NCBI GenBank assembly: GCA_036557185.1
Contig: DATBHZ010000061.1
Location: 1-29,216 of the forward strand
Direction of reading: 5' to 3'
Origin: DATBHZ01 sp036557185
Lineage (GTDB): Bacteria; Actinomycetota; Acidimicrobiia; IMCC26256; JAENVU01
Length of the DNA stretch: 29,216 bases
The notes under the pieces were generated by a model. It was not told the DNA's origin and searched no databases. It worked only from the letters and a program-made list of their open reading frames with translations. Numbering within the stretch: the stretch's first letter is position 1; every line of letters starts with the position of its first letter. This document shows, one piece after another, positions 1 to 7,654 of this stretch. Position numbers and translations under genes: made by a program.

Positions 1-1026
1 CCAGCCGACGAGCAGGGCGGTGTTCCACACGTTGGTTCCCGCCTCCACGGTTGCGGAGCGGTAGGCGTTGTACACCCGCGCCAGGAACGCTTCGCCCGAC
101 AGCATCGACGACGGGCTGTCGATCATGAGGTCCACCTGGTCGGAGAAGGATCGGCCCATCGCCGGGTGGTAGTCACCGTGACCCGCCAACATGTTCGGCT
201 CGATCAGCGAGAAGTCCGGCAGTGTGCCCGCAGCGGCGTCCTGTTCGAACTCGGCGAACGGCACGAAGTGGGTCGCGAGCCGGTCCTCGAGGCGCGGAAA
301 GTGGATCAGGCCGGTGAAGGAAAGCGGCATCGGCTCCATCACATAGACCTTCCACGTCTTGCCGTGCGCTTCCAGGCGCTCGAAGAGCGTCTCGGCATCG
401 TTCTCGGTGAACCACTTCGTCATCGGGCTGTTGACGACCAAACCCGACGAGCTGGCCGCGGTCCAAAACGAACGGTTCATGAACGTCTGCGATGGCACCT
501 CACAGAACCAATGGTCGAAGACCCCGAAGTCGCGGGCGATGCCGTTGAGCACGGGAAGCTGTTCGGGTGTGTAGCCCGTCATGATGTGCGCGTATTCGTC
601 GTAGGTGGGTTGACGACCGATCTCGCCCGTGAACGTCGAGATGTAATCGGTGACGAACCCGTCCATCGTCGGCGTCGTGCCCGGTGCCGGCGCGTTCCAG
701 GGCGCGGTCGCGGCCTCGCCGATCTTGCACCGGTTCTGCTCGTCGAGCGTGTTGAACAACTGCGTGTTGGTGTGGAAGTGCTCCTCACCCGAGTCCGGGT
801 TCGGGGAGTCCATGTCGGTGGCGACCGCGTACGGAACCACCTTGCGGTCGGCGCCGTGCTCGGCCCATGCAGGGATCGGGTTGCTCAGGTCCTTCCCGAT
901 GACACCGTCGAAGTCCTTGCCGTCCTCCGGGCCGTACAGGTGCCCGAGCACGTTGTCCAAGGATCGGTTCTCGAACAGCACCACTACGACGTGGTCGAGG
1001 GCGTGGGACTTGTCAGTCGCGGGCAT
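1..1026 (-). CDS. Phosphoesterase / phospholipase C family protein (3' part outside window)
   Basis: The first 342 codons are present and the frame is still open at base 1, so the C-terminus is missing. The N-terminus reads MPATDKSHALDHVVVVLFENRS; the ENRSxDxxxG motif (Glu19-Asn20-Arg21-Ser22) is the family signature of bacterial phosphoesterases (PF04185: phospholipase C, AcpA-type acid phosphatase), where this Asn/Glu region helps bind metal. Later segments (DYISTFTG, YAHIMTGYTPEQLPVLNGIARDF, then FDHWFCEVPSQTFMNRSFW) fit the same family. The likely role is hydrolysis of a phosphodiester or phosphomonoester. No signal peptide precedes the motif, unlike secreted PLCs, so location is uncertain. 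ATG at 1026 is the first usable start after an in-frame stop at 1051-1053. It has no good ribosome site of its own and overlaps a tiny SD-led frame at 1013-1054. Family is confident; substrate is not known. Confidence 0.88.
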   Translation of the reverse strand, partial: MPATDKSHALDHVVVVLFENRSLDNVLGHLYGPEDGKDFDGVIGKDLSNPIPAWAEHGADRKVVPYAVATDMDSPNPDSGEEHFHTNTQLFNTLDEQNRCKIGEAATAPWNAPAPGTTPTMDGFVTDYISTFTGEIGRQPTYDEYAHIMTGYTPEQLPVLNGIARDFGVFDHWFCEVPSQTFMNRSFWTAASSSGLVVNSPMTKWFTENDAETLFERLEAHGKTWKVYVMEPMPLSFTGLIHFPRLEDRLATHFVPFAEFEQDAAAGTLPDFSLIEPNMLAGHGDYHPAMGRSFSDQVDLMIDSPSSMLSGEAFLARVYNAYRSATVEAGTNVWNTALLVGW

Positions 1027-1054
1027 GACGCATGTTGTCGCGTCGCGAGCTCAT
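1013..1054 (-). other. 13-codon SD-led mini-ORF overlapping the phosphoesterase start
   Basis: On the minus strand GAGGTGG (bases 1060-1066) lies 5 nt before ATG 1054, which opens a frame MSSRRDNMRHARD and stops at 1013. It overlaps the phosphoesterase start by 14 nt. The spacing of the SD is ideal, while the phosphoesterase ATG at 1026 has none. It may be a leader that couples translation of the downstream gene, or the remnant of a longer N-terminus: SRRDNM resembles a twin-arginine signal start. No function can be assigned. Confidence 0.3.
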
Positions 1055-1076
1055 GAATGCCACCTCGGCGACATGC

Positions 1077-1247
1077 TCACGTGCCGGGGTGTCGCCGTTC
1101 CCACTCCTCGCGGAAGCACTCGGATGAGCAGTATCCGATCGGTGCCACACCAGGCTCGCCGGAGCCGAAGCCTGCCCAGATGACTGCCGCCCAGGAATCG
1201 GCCGGGTGCCCGCAATGAGCGCACGTCTTGGGCATCTCGTCTGCCAT
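1077..1247 (-). CDS. Small four-cysteine (zinc-ribbon-like) protein
   Basis: This frame encodes 56 residues. The cysteines sit as Cys9-x2-Cys12 (in TCAHCGHPAD) and Cys40-x3-Cys44 (in GYCSSECF), a pattern typical of small zinc-binding treble-clef or ribbon proteins; the second pair resembles the YCS.eCr end of MYND/FCS-like fingers. ATG 1247 is chosen because the protein similarity logic starts close to the first Cys pair; ATG 1235 (Met5) is also possible. It lies 68 bp downstream of the DinB-like gene on the same strand and could be the last gene of the TetR/DinB unit. I do not recognise the family, so the function is unknown. The evidence for a real gene is the balanced Cys pairs and a frame that continues cleanly to a stop. 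Confidence 0.6.
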   Translation of the reverse strand: MADEMPKTCAHCGHPADSWAAVIWAGFGSGEPGVAPIGYCSSECFREEWERRHPGT

Positions 1248-1315
1248 GGCAGCGGACGCTACGCCGTGGACAACTCCCCCGCCAGCAGCTCGCCGCGGTC
1301 GTCGGCGCGCTCTCG

Positions 1316-2047
1316 TCAGAGGGGAAACGCGTTGGAGAGGATCCCGGTGCCCGGACGGCGGCCCGAGACGATGCGGATGAAATCGAGCGCGTCGATCTCG
1401 ACGCGCTCGCCGCCGACACCGTGGGTGTACTTGCCGCCGGCAGGGCCTTCGAGCACCAGCTCGAAGGGCTGGTCGTAGACCTCTGCCCACTCGGTCACGA
1501 TGTCGCCGACGAGCCGGCCGTCGTGCTCGGCAGTGACGTACATGGGCCGGCCGATCGCTGCATGCAGGTCGATACGATGACACCACACATCGCGCGTGAA
1601 GCCGACGTCGAGCAGGTACTTGAGCGGCACCCACCCGAACGGAGGTCCGAACGGCAGCGGCGCATACCGCGCGGGTGGCGGCGTCCGCCAGCGAGCCTTC
1701 ACCGCCCTCGGACCGATCGCTGCGAGCTGGGTGACGACTTCGTCGTTCGAGAGATGGGCACGCTCACGAATCTGAAATTCGTTCATGCCGTCGACCCAGT
1801 GATGCGAGTCGATCTCCTTGTTGAGCGGCAGGCCCTTGCGCAACTGACGCGCGAACTCGCGGAATGACGCTTGGGCGTCGCCCGAACCGAGCACGTGGAG
1901 CACCATCTGGCGAACGTTCCACTGCGTGCAGTCCGTCGGCATGGCCCACTCTTCCGGGGTCAACGACGCCACGGCGTCGGCGAATCGGACGAACTCCTCC
2001 TCGGCCAGCCCGCGGGCCTCGGAGCGTGTGATTCGCTTGGCCATCAT
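1316..2047 (-). CDS. Maleylpyruvate isomerase-family (MDMPI, DinB-like) mycothiol-dependent protein
   Basis: The product has 243 residues. The N-terminal half is a DinB/MDMPI four-helix bundle: TPEEWAMPTDCTQWNVRQMVLHVLG is the typical 'W..pt.c..Wtvr.l..Hl.g' opening, with the His that serves as metal ligand. The central VGFTRDVWCHRIDLHAAIGRP contains the second metal-binding segment of this fold. The family uses mycothiol, the actinobacterial thiol, as cofactor in isomerisation or transfer reactions; the actual substrate here is unknown. Its ATG (2047) shares one base with the TGA of the TetR gene (TGATG), so translation is probably coupled and both are made from the TetR promoter. A second ATG follows directly at 2044. 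This suggests a self-regulated stress or detoxification pair. Confidence 0.82.
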   Translation of the reverse strand: MMAKRITRSEARGLAEEEFVRFADAVASLTPEEWAMPTDCTQWNVRQMVLHVLGSGDAQASFREFARQLRKGLPLNKEIDSHHWVDGMNEFQIRERAHLSNDEVVTQLAAIGPRAVKARWRTPPPARYAPLPFGPPFGWVPLKYLLDVGFTRDVWCHRIDLHAAIGRPMYVTAEHDGRLVGDIVTEWAEVYDQPFELVLEGPAGGKYTHGVGGERVEIDALDFIRIVSGRRPGTGILSNAFPL

Positions 2048-2637
2048 CAGTGTTTCCTCCTTGCCAGAGCATCATCGACGTACAGGTCGACGAGACGGTT
2101 GAGGTGACGGACCCATCGGTTCCCGCCCGGATCGTTGCTCGTCTGCGCCGCAACGAGACCACCGACGATGGCAACGATGCAGTCGACATCACCTTGCTGG
2201 TTGATGCCGGTTTCGTGCAGGAGCGCGACGACCCGAGCGAGCGCTTGTTCGGCGAGCGCGTACGACTCAGGCGACGGGACGAATCCGGGAATCGGCCGCT
2301 GGAAGAGCAACTCACCGCGGGCACGATCTTCTGTGGCGAACTCGACGAACGCACGCAAGAGCTTCTTCAGCGCAGCGCGGCGATCACGGGGCAGGGCGGT
2401 CTCGTCGAAGCGCTGGAGCAGTTGCCGGTTCCCATCGGCGAACATCGCGTCGTAGAGGGCGTGCTTCGAGTCGAAGTATTCGTACAGGGATGGCTGCCGC
2501 ATCTCGACGCGGCGGGCCAGTTCGTGGAGCGAAAGGGCCGCCACGCCGTCCTCGCCGGCGAGGCGCCACGCAGCTGCCACGATCGCCGCTGTCTTGGCCT
2601 CCCGCCGCTGTGCCACCTTCCCCGGTGTTCCTATCAT
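2047..2637 (-). CDS. TetR-family transcriptional regulator (autoregulated)
   Basis: The product has 196 residues, the usual TetR size. The DNA-binding HTH lies at about residues 34-60 (LSLHELARRVEMRQPSLYEYFDSK), with the characteristic 'slYeYFdsK' recognition-helix end. The C-terminal ligand domain looks like the TetR_C group with FVEFATEDRARGELLF and a late Gly-Gly-Leu-Val helix. The start ATG 2637 is fixed by a promoter whose -10 ends 8 nt upstream, so the mRNA would be leaderless or nearly so. A 15-bp perfect dyad fills the -35/-10 spacer and is the obvious operator. It is translationally coupled to the downstream mycothiol-type gene, which is therefore its likely target. The inducer is unknown. 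Confidence 0.9.
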   Translation of the reverse strand: MIGTPGKVAQRREAKTAAIVAAAWRLAGEDGVAALSLHELARRVEMRQPSLYEYFDSKHALYDAMFADGNRQLLQRFDETALPRDRRAALKKLLRAFVEFATEDRARGELLFQRPIPGFVPSPESYALAEQALARVVALLHETGINQQGDVDCIVAIVGGLVAAQTSNDPGGNRWVRHLNRLVDLYVDDALARRKH

Positions 2638-2645
2638 CGCTAGGC

Positions 2646-2673
2646 ATTCTACCTATAGCTGATAGGAAGTCAA
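2646..2673 (-). promoter_or_regulatory. Promoter with embedded TetR operator
   Basis: On the minus strand TTGACT (2673-2668) and TAGAAT (2651-2646) are separated by 16 bp, close to the sigma-A consensus. The spacer holds the dyad CCTAT-N5-ATAGG at 2652-2666, perfect in both arms. Transcription would begin about 2639-2640, directly at the TetR start codon (2637). A repressor on the dyad would block polymerase, giving autoregulation. Operator identity is inference from position and symmetry. Confidence 0.75.
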
Positions 2674-2702
2674 GGCCGGCGGAATCGCCGCCCCGGGCAG
2701 GG

Positions 2703-3233
2703 CTACGACGCTGCGTCTTTCGCGTCGGCTTCGATCTGCTTGGCGTCGGCCTTGACCTGCTTGGCCTCGATCTTCTTGGCGCGCTTCATCGCGCGCTCGA
2801 CCTTCGCCTCCATGTCGGAGACGGCCACGACCACGAGCCCCGCCTGGCCGTTGTCGAGGTGCTCACCGAGGTCTTTGAGATCCTTGCGGCTCATCCCGGC
2901 CGCGGCGTGCCCCGCAATGGCGCCCAGCAGCGCGCCGCCGCCCGTCGTGGCAGCGAGGAGGCCGCCCCCGATCGCGGCAGCGGGAAACAGCACGATCACG
3001 AGACCGGTCGCGAGGCCGATGCCACCGCCGAGCACACCCCCGACACGAGTGGGCGTCTCGTGCTTCTTGGCGATCTTCACCTTCCCGTCGGCGCGGCGCT
3101 CGATCACGGCCGCGTCGTACGCGTCGATCAGGCCTGCTTCCGTGTGGAGCTCCTTGACGGCTTCGTAGTCGGCGAGCGCATCGTCGGCGCTGTCGTAGGC
3201 GCCGGCGTACACGAGGAAGGTGTCTGCGGCCAT
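2703..3233 (-). CDS. DUF1269-type protein with glycine-zipper hydrophobic core
   Basis: The product has 176 residues. Residues 5-60 (TFLVYAGAYDSADDALADYEAVKEL ... AAVIERRADGKVKIAKKHETP) are the usual opening of DUF1269 proteins. Residues 64-113 form a glycine-rich hydrophobic segment (VGGVLGGGIGLATGL, then AAIGGGLLAATTGGGALLGAIAG) of the glycine-zipper kind that packs in or on membranes. The C-terminus (KVERAMKRAKKIEAKQVKADAKQIEADAKD) is a highly charged Ala/Lys/Glu helix. I chose ATG 3233 because AAGGAG stands about 8 nt upstream; the frame is open for 30 more codons but those look untranslated. Function in the family is unknown; a role in stress or membrane association is often assumed. It diverges from the acetyltransferase gene. 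Confidence 0.8.
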   Translation of the reverse strand: MAADTFLVYAGAYDSADDALADYEAVKELHTEAGLIDAYDAAVIERRADGKVKIAKKHETPTRVGGVLGGGIGLATGLVIVLFPAAAIGGGLLAATTGGGALLGAIAGHAAAGMSRKDLKDLGEHLDNGQAGLVVVAVSDMEAKVERAMKRAKKIEAKQVKADAKQIEADAKDAAS

Positions 3234-3358
3234 CGGTCCTGCTCCTTCACGAGTCCGAACGTCTCGGGTCAGCGAGAGTGCATCCGTCATCGGACCGCGT
3301 CTTACCCGGGCTGTCAATCCCACGCCGCGTGCAGATGCCAGGATGGCAAGCTCTCAGC

Positions 3359-3871
3359 GTGGCGGCGGCTGCGATCCAGATACGCGACGCGCTCGACGCG
3401 GACATGCCCGCGCTGCGCGACCTGTACAACGCGCTCATCCCGACGAGCACGGTCGCCTGGACCGAGTCGTTGCAGACGCTGCGTGAGCGCCGCGCCTGGT
3501 TTCGCGAGCAGCAACGTTGCGGTTACCCGGTGCTCGTAGCCGAGGACGACGGCCAGGTGGTGGCGTTCACCGCGTACGCAAGCTTCCGGGGCTCCGGCAC
3601 GTGGGAGGGCTACGAGCACACCGTCGAGCACACGATCCACGTCCGCGAGGACCTCTGGGGCTGCGGGATCGGGCGCGCCCTGCTCGAGGCGCTCATCGAA
3701 CGCGCGCGAGCGGCCGGGATGCACGTGATGGTCGCCGCGATCGACGGAGCGAACACCGACTCCATCGCGTTCCACGAGTCGCTCGGCTTCCAGGTCGTCG
3801 CGAGGCTGCCCGAGGTCGGCCGGAAGTTCGATCAGTGGCTCGACCTCGTGCTCATGCAGCGCATCATCTGA
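3359..3871 (+). CDS. GNAT N-acetyltransferase (phosphinothricin acetyltransferase-like)
   Basis: From GTG 3359 the product has 170 residues. The order of motifs is that of PAT/MnaT-type GNATs: IRDALDADMPALRDLYNALI at the start, TAYASFRGSGTWEGYEHTVEHTIHVREDLWGCGIGRALLEALIERARAAG (acetyl-CoA pyrophosphate loop at GCGIGRAL) and AIDGANTDSIAFHESLGFQVVARLPEVGRKFDQWLDLVLMQR at the end. It should transfer acetyl from acetyl-CoA to a small amine such as an amino-acid analogue. The start is not certain: ATG 3335 and ATG 3278 are in frame, but no ribosome site is strong at any of them and the family starts right before the IRDA segment. It runs convergently into cydB. Confidence 0.85.
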   Translation: MAAAAIQIRDALDADMPALRDLYNALIPTSTVAWTESLQTLRERRAWFREQQRCGYPVLVAEDDGQVVAFTAYASFRGSGTWEGYEHTVEHTIHVREDLWGCGIGRALLEALIERARAAGMHVMVAAIDGANTDSIAFHESLGFQVVARLPEVGRKFDQWLDLVLMQRII

Positions 3872-3893
3872 GCACTGCGCCCTCGCGCAGCGC
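3872..3893. terminator. Candidate bidirectional terminator hairpin
   Basis: Between the convergent acetyltransferase and cydB stop codons, CTGCGC (3875-3880), loop CCTC, GCGCAG (3885-3890) gives a perfect 6-bp stem, extended by two GC pairs after one mismatch. There is no U-tract, so this is at best an atypical intrinsic terminator. Confidence 0.35.
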
Positions 3894-3897
3894 GCTC

Positions 3898-4926
3898 TCA
3901 GACGTCGCCCGGCAGGTCGACTCCGTCACCCGGCAGCAGGCTCCGCTGGTCGAGGAAGTAGAGCAGCCCGAGCGACGGCACGATGACGATCGCGGCGATC
4001 ACGAACACCACGAGCACCGCATCGAGCGTCGCCGCCGGTGCAGCCGCCGCGGACACCTTCAGGCTCTTGGGCAGCATGTACGGCCACTGTGCGACGCCCC
4101 ATGCGATGACGACGGTCGCCACGGCCGTTATGGCCAGCAGACGCGCACCGCGGTGGGCTCCGCGCAGCAGGAGCACGAGCGACGTCAGCCCGCAGATCGT
4201 GGAGACGATCACGAACGGCAGCGCGCGCGAGGTGAGACCGTCGAACACGTACCGTGCGTCCGAGCGCAGCACGAAGATTCCCGCGACCGCGACGGCGCCC
4301 GCGACCACAGCCGCGACGACGGCTCGCCTTCGGTAGTACTCCGCGAGCGACTGATCGCCCAGGCGCCGCGCGTCCCAGACGAGGTAGACGGCCGCGAGGT
4401 ACGAACAGACGACGATGGCGAGCACACCGCCGAGGATCGACGTCGGGTTGTTCCAGCTCGACCAGGGATCGCCTGCGTGGCCCCCGGAGGGGACACGGCC
4501 CGACGCGATCGCGCCGGCTACGGCCCCGAAGCAGTACGGGACGATGACCGAAGAGATGGCGAACGTGGCGCCCAGCACGCGTTGCTGCGAGGTGTGCACG
4601 ACGGTCTTGCGGAACGCGAAGCTCGCCCCCCTCAGGACGATGCCGAGCGCAGCCAACGTCAACGGGACGAACAGCGTGGTGGTGATCGAGGAGAACGCGG
4701 GCGCGAAGGCCGTCCAGAGGACCACGAGGCAGAAGATCAGCCAAACGTGGTTGGCCTCCCAGACCGGTGCGATCGAATGGTCGATCAACGCGCGCGGCCG
4801 CGCACCGCGCTCGGCACCCCCGGCGATCAGGTCCCAGAACCCCGCGCCGAAGTCCGCGCCGCCGAAGAGCGCGTACGCGGTCACCCCGAAGAACAGCACG
4901 ATCGCGACGGCATCAGCGGTGGTCAT
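3898..4926 (-). CDS. cydB: Cytochrome bd ubiquinol/menaquinol oxidase subunit II
   Basis: The product has 342 residues, the size of CydB. The N-terminus AVAIVLFFGVTAYALFGGADFGAGFWDLIAGG and the segment IAPVWEANHVWLIFCLVVLWTAFAPAF correspond to the conserved CydB start and to the 'P.W..N.VWL' motif. About eight or nine membrane helices can be followed along the chain. Subunit II supports subunit I in reducing oxygen with quinol electrons. ATG 4926 overlaps the cydA stop (ATGA) and is preceded by GAGGAGG at about 4937-4943, so translation is coupled. Last gene of the operon; it ends convergently with the acetyltransferase gene. No cydC or cydD assembly genes lie nearby in this window. Confidence 0.95.
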   Translation of the reverse strand: MTTADAVAIVLFFGVTAYALFGGADFGAGFWDLIAGGAERGARPRALIDHSIAPVWEANHVWLIFCLVVLWTAFAPAFSSITTTLFVPLTLAALGIVLRGASFAFRKTVVHTSQQRVLGATFAISSVIVPYCFGAVAGAIASGRVPSGGHAGDPWSSWNNPTSILGGVLAIVVCSYLAAVYLVWDARRLGDQSLAEYYRRRAVVAAVVAGAVAVAGIFVLRSDARYVFDGLTSRALPFVIVSTICGLTSLVLLLRGAHRGARLLAITAVATVVIAWGVAQWPYMLPKSLKVSAAAAPAATLDAVLVVFVIAAIVIVPSLGLLYFLDQRSLLPGDGVDLPGDV

Positions 4927-6338
4927 CCCACCGTGACCTCCTCCTCGCCGTGCTCGGGCGACGGGCTCGGGCCGTAGGGGACGTCGGACTCGTCGAGCGC
5001 GCCGGCCTCCTTCCACCGGCGGCTCATGCGATGGAGCACGAGCACCGTCGTCGCACCGACGACCGCGTAGATCGCCGTGATGACGAGGAAGGTGGCCCAC
5101 ACGCCCTGGTTCGACGTCGCGCCTTGCGACACCTTCATCTGGCCGAAGACGATCCATGGTTGTCGGCCCACCTCGGTGACCACCCAGCCGGCCTCCATGG
5201 TGATCACGGCGAGGACTCCGGCCGCCGATGCGATCCAGAGGAAGACCCTCGTCTTCGGGATGTTTCTTCGGAAGAGCCACGTGATGCCGAACCAAAGCGC
5301 GAGCAGGAACAGGAAGGTGCCGAGCCCGACCATCACGTCCCAGCCGAGGTGGACGACGTTTACCTGCGCGGTCGTCGGTTCACTCCCCTTCGGAAACGCG
5401 TTGAGGCCCTGCACGACGGTGCTCTTGCCGGTGCTCGGATCCGAGAGGATCGACGCGAGCCCCGGGATCTTGATGCCGCCGGTCACCGTGCCGTTCGAAT
5501 TCAGGTGACCGAGAAGCGTCTCCGGCACGTCGCTCTTCGTCTTCGGGACGAGCTCGATGGCGGCGAACTTGGTCGGCTCGTTGTTGTAGACCCAGCGCGC
5601 GAGCGTGTCACCGACGAGCAGCTGGATCGGCGTCACGATCGCGGCGACGGTGAACGGGATCAGGAAACCCAGCCGGTGGTATCGGTCGCGCCGGCCGCGC
5701 AGCATTCCCATCGCGTACACCGACGCGATGAGGAATCCGCCGACCAGGTACGCGGCCACGACCATGTGCGCCGACTCGTACGGCATCGCCTTGTTGAAGA
5801 TGACGGCCATTGGATCGACGCTGACGACCTTGCCCGAGGAGTTGAGCGTGAAGCCCTGCGGCTGGTTCATCCATGAGTTCGCGGCCACGACCGAGACCGC
5901 GCCACCGATGCCTGCGATCACGATCGGCACCCCCGTCCAGAAGTGTGCCCAGGGCCGCAGCCGTCGCCAGCCGAAGATGTACACCGCGACGAAGATCGCC
6001 TCGGTGAAGAAGAACAGGCCTTCGACCGCGAACGGGATGCCGAACGCGGGGCCCCACCGGCCCATGAACTTCGGCCACAGCAGGCCGAACTCGAAGGTGA
6101 GCACCGTGCCCGTCACCGCCCCGACGGCGAAGGTCACGGCCATGAACTTCGACCATCGCTCGGCAAGGACGACCGCATCCTTGTCGTCGTGCTTGACGCC
6201 CTTGTAGTTCGCGATGAGCGTCATGAATGCCCACGAGACGCCGAGCGGCACAAGGATGATGTGGAACCCGAGCGTGAACGCCATCTGTGAGCGCGCCCAC
6301 GGCACGGGGTTGACGGCAAGGAGCGCGGCAGAGGTCAT
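4923..6338 (-). CDS. cydA: Cytochrome bd ubiquinol/menaquinol oxidase subunit I
   Basis: The product has 471 residues. SQMAFTLGFHIILVPLGVSWAFM carries the His (His26) that ligates high-spin heme in CydA. MPYESAHMVVAAYLVGGF near residue 190 contains the second heme-ligand His, and EVGRQPW near residue 390 is the hallmark motif of the family. The loop between helices 6 and 7 is short, so the protein belongs to the short-Q-loop class rather than the E. coli long type. With CydB it forms a high-affinity terminal oxidase that takes electrons from quinol and pumps no protons. ATG 6338 overlaps the TGA of the NADH dehydrogenase gene (ATGA). The frame is open far upstream, but that part belongs to the other gene's antisense frame and lacks similarity. 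Confidence 0.96.
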   Translation of the reverse strand: MTSAALLAVNPVPWARSQMAFTLGFHIILVPLGVSWAFMTLIANYKGVKHDDKDAVVLAERWSKFMAVTFAVGAVTGTVLTFEFGLLWPKFMGRWGPAFGIPFAVEGLFFFTEAIFVAVYIFGWRRLRPWAHFWTGVPIVIAGIGGAVSVVAANSWMNQPQGFTLNSSGKVVSVDPMAVIFNKAMPYESAHMVVAAYLVGGFLIASVYAMGMLRGRRDRYHRLGFLIPFTVAAIVTPIQLLVGDTLARWVYNNEPTKFAAIELVPKTKSDVPETLLGHLNSNGTVTGGIKIPGLASILSDPSTGKSTVVQGLNAFPKGSEPTTAQVNVVHLGWDVMVGLGTFLFLLALWFGITWLFRRNIPKTRVFLWIASAAGVLAVITMEAGWVVTEVGRQPWIVFGQMKVSQGATSNQGVWATFLVITAIYAVVGATTVLVLHRMSRRWKEAGALDESDVPYGPSPSPEHGEEEVTVG

Positions 6339-7651
6339 GAGCGTCCACTCGGTGGGGCGCTCGATCGGCGCCACTGGATCGCGGCTGCATCGGGGCGGTC
6401 GAGGAGCGCCGCTCCCCGCTTCTTCGAGACGTAGTTCCACGCCCACCCGCGCAGCGCGTTGACGCGCTCCCGGTATCCCGAGAGCAGCGCGACGTGCACG
6501 CCGAGCCACGACGCGAACGCGGGCGTCCCGTGCAGCTCGCGCCGCCGCTTGCCCATCTCCGCGATAGCGGCGTTGCGGCCGATCATCGCCATGATCCCCT
6601 TGTCGCGATAGCGGAACGGCGTCCGCTCCTTGCCGTCCATGTCGGCGAGGATGTTCTGGGCGGCCCAGCGCCCGGCCTGGAGCGCGACCGACCCGAGCTG
6701 CGGGAACGGCTTCCCGTCCGGACCCAGCGTGTTCGCGACGTCGCCGAGGGCGTAGACGCCCGGGAAGCCCGAGACCGTCAGATCCTCCTGCACGTCGACC
6801 CGGCCGCCGTGCCCCTGCGGCAGGCCGGCGCCGGACGCGAGACGCGCCGCTTGGATGCCCCCGGCCCACACGACCGTGCGCGTGAGGATCTCACGGCCGT
6901 CCGAGAGCGTCACACGATCGGACGCGATGTCTGTCACGCTCACACCGAGATCGAGCGTGACACCCCTACCCTCGAGCACCTTCTGCGCGTAGGTCTGCGC
7001 GCGTTCGGAGAACGGCGCGAGGACGGTCTTGCCGGGGTCGACCAGATGGATCTGGACCCGATCGCGGGGAAAGCCAGGGACCCGGTTCGGGATCAGCCGC
7101 TCGAAGACGTCGGACACGGCGCCCGCTATCTCTACCCCGGTCGCACCCGCGCCGACGATCACGTAGTTGAGCGCACCCTGCTCGAGCAGCGTCGGATCCC
7201 GGTACGCATCCTCGAGCACCCCGAGGAACCTCGAACGGAGACGTTCGGCGTCCGCGAGCGCGTAGAGGGGGAACGCGTGCGTGTCGGCGCCGGGGGTGTC
7301 GAAGAAGTTCGGCTCGGCGCCCATCGCGAGCACGAGGTAGTCACCCGAGAACACCGTCCCGTCGTGGCACGTGGCGGTCTTCGCCACCGGATCGATGGCG
7401 GTGACGTGACCCAGCTTCACGTCGACGCCACGGTGGCGGCGGAAGAGCCATCGCATCGGCCGCGCGACATCGCTCGGCGGGAGCTGTGCGGTCGCGACCT
7501 GGTAGAGGAGCGGCTGAAACTGGTTGTAGTTGTGCTGGTCGATCAGCGTGACCGCGACATCGTGCTCTCCCAGCTTGCGAGCACACGCGGCACCCGCGAA
7601 GCCACCACCGACAACGAGGACGGACGTGCCCGCCCGCGAGCTCTCGCTCAC
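6335..7651 (-). CDS. ndh: Type II NADH:quinone oxidoreductase (NDH-2)
   Basis: The product has 438 residues. The FAD-binding Rossmann fold opens at residues 11-25 (VLVVGGGFAGAACARKL) and the NADH fold at about 163-178 (YVIVGAGATGVEIAGAVSD). FQPLLYQVATAQL is the family's Q-P-L-L-Y-Q-V-A motif and FPQLGSVALQAGRWAAQNI the quinone-pocket helix. The C-terminal part (AFASWLGVHVALLSGYRERVNALRGWAWNY) is the usual membrane-anchoring amphipathic section. It oxidises NADH and reduces menaquinone or ubiquinone on the inner face of the membrane without moving protons. The gene starts 3 bp after the SDR stop and overlaps cydA by 4 bp, so the dehydrogenase and the bd oxidase are made together as a short respiratory chain. 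Confidence 0.95.
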   Translation of the reverse strand: MSESSRAGTSVLVVGGGFAGAACARKLGEHDVAVTLIDQHNYNQFQPLLYQVATAQLPPSDVARPMRWLFRRHRGVDVKLGHVTAIDPVAKTATCHDGTVFSGDYLVLAMGAEPNFFDTPGADTHAFPLYALADAERLRSRFLGVLEDAYRDPTLLEQGALNYVIVGAGATGVEIAGAVSDVFERLIPNRVPGFPRDRVQIHLVDPGKTVLAPFSERAQTYAQKVLEGRGVTLDLGVSVTDIASDRVTLSDGREILTRTVVWAGGIQAARLASGAGLPQGHGGRVDVQEDLTVSGFPGVYALGDVANTLGPDGKPFPQLGSVALQAGRWAAQNILADMDGKERTPFRYRDKGIMAMIGRNAAIAEMGKRRRELHGTPAFASWLGVHVALLSGYRERVNALRGWAWNYVSKKRGAALLDRPDAAAIQWRRSSAPPSGRS

Positions 7652-7654
7652 AGG

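Noticed and set aside
166..1056. Plus-strand open frame of almost 300 codons at the left end
   Set aside because: The opposite strand encodes a phosphoesterase with a recognisable ENRS motif; this frame is Arg/Val/Glu-rich and domainless.
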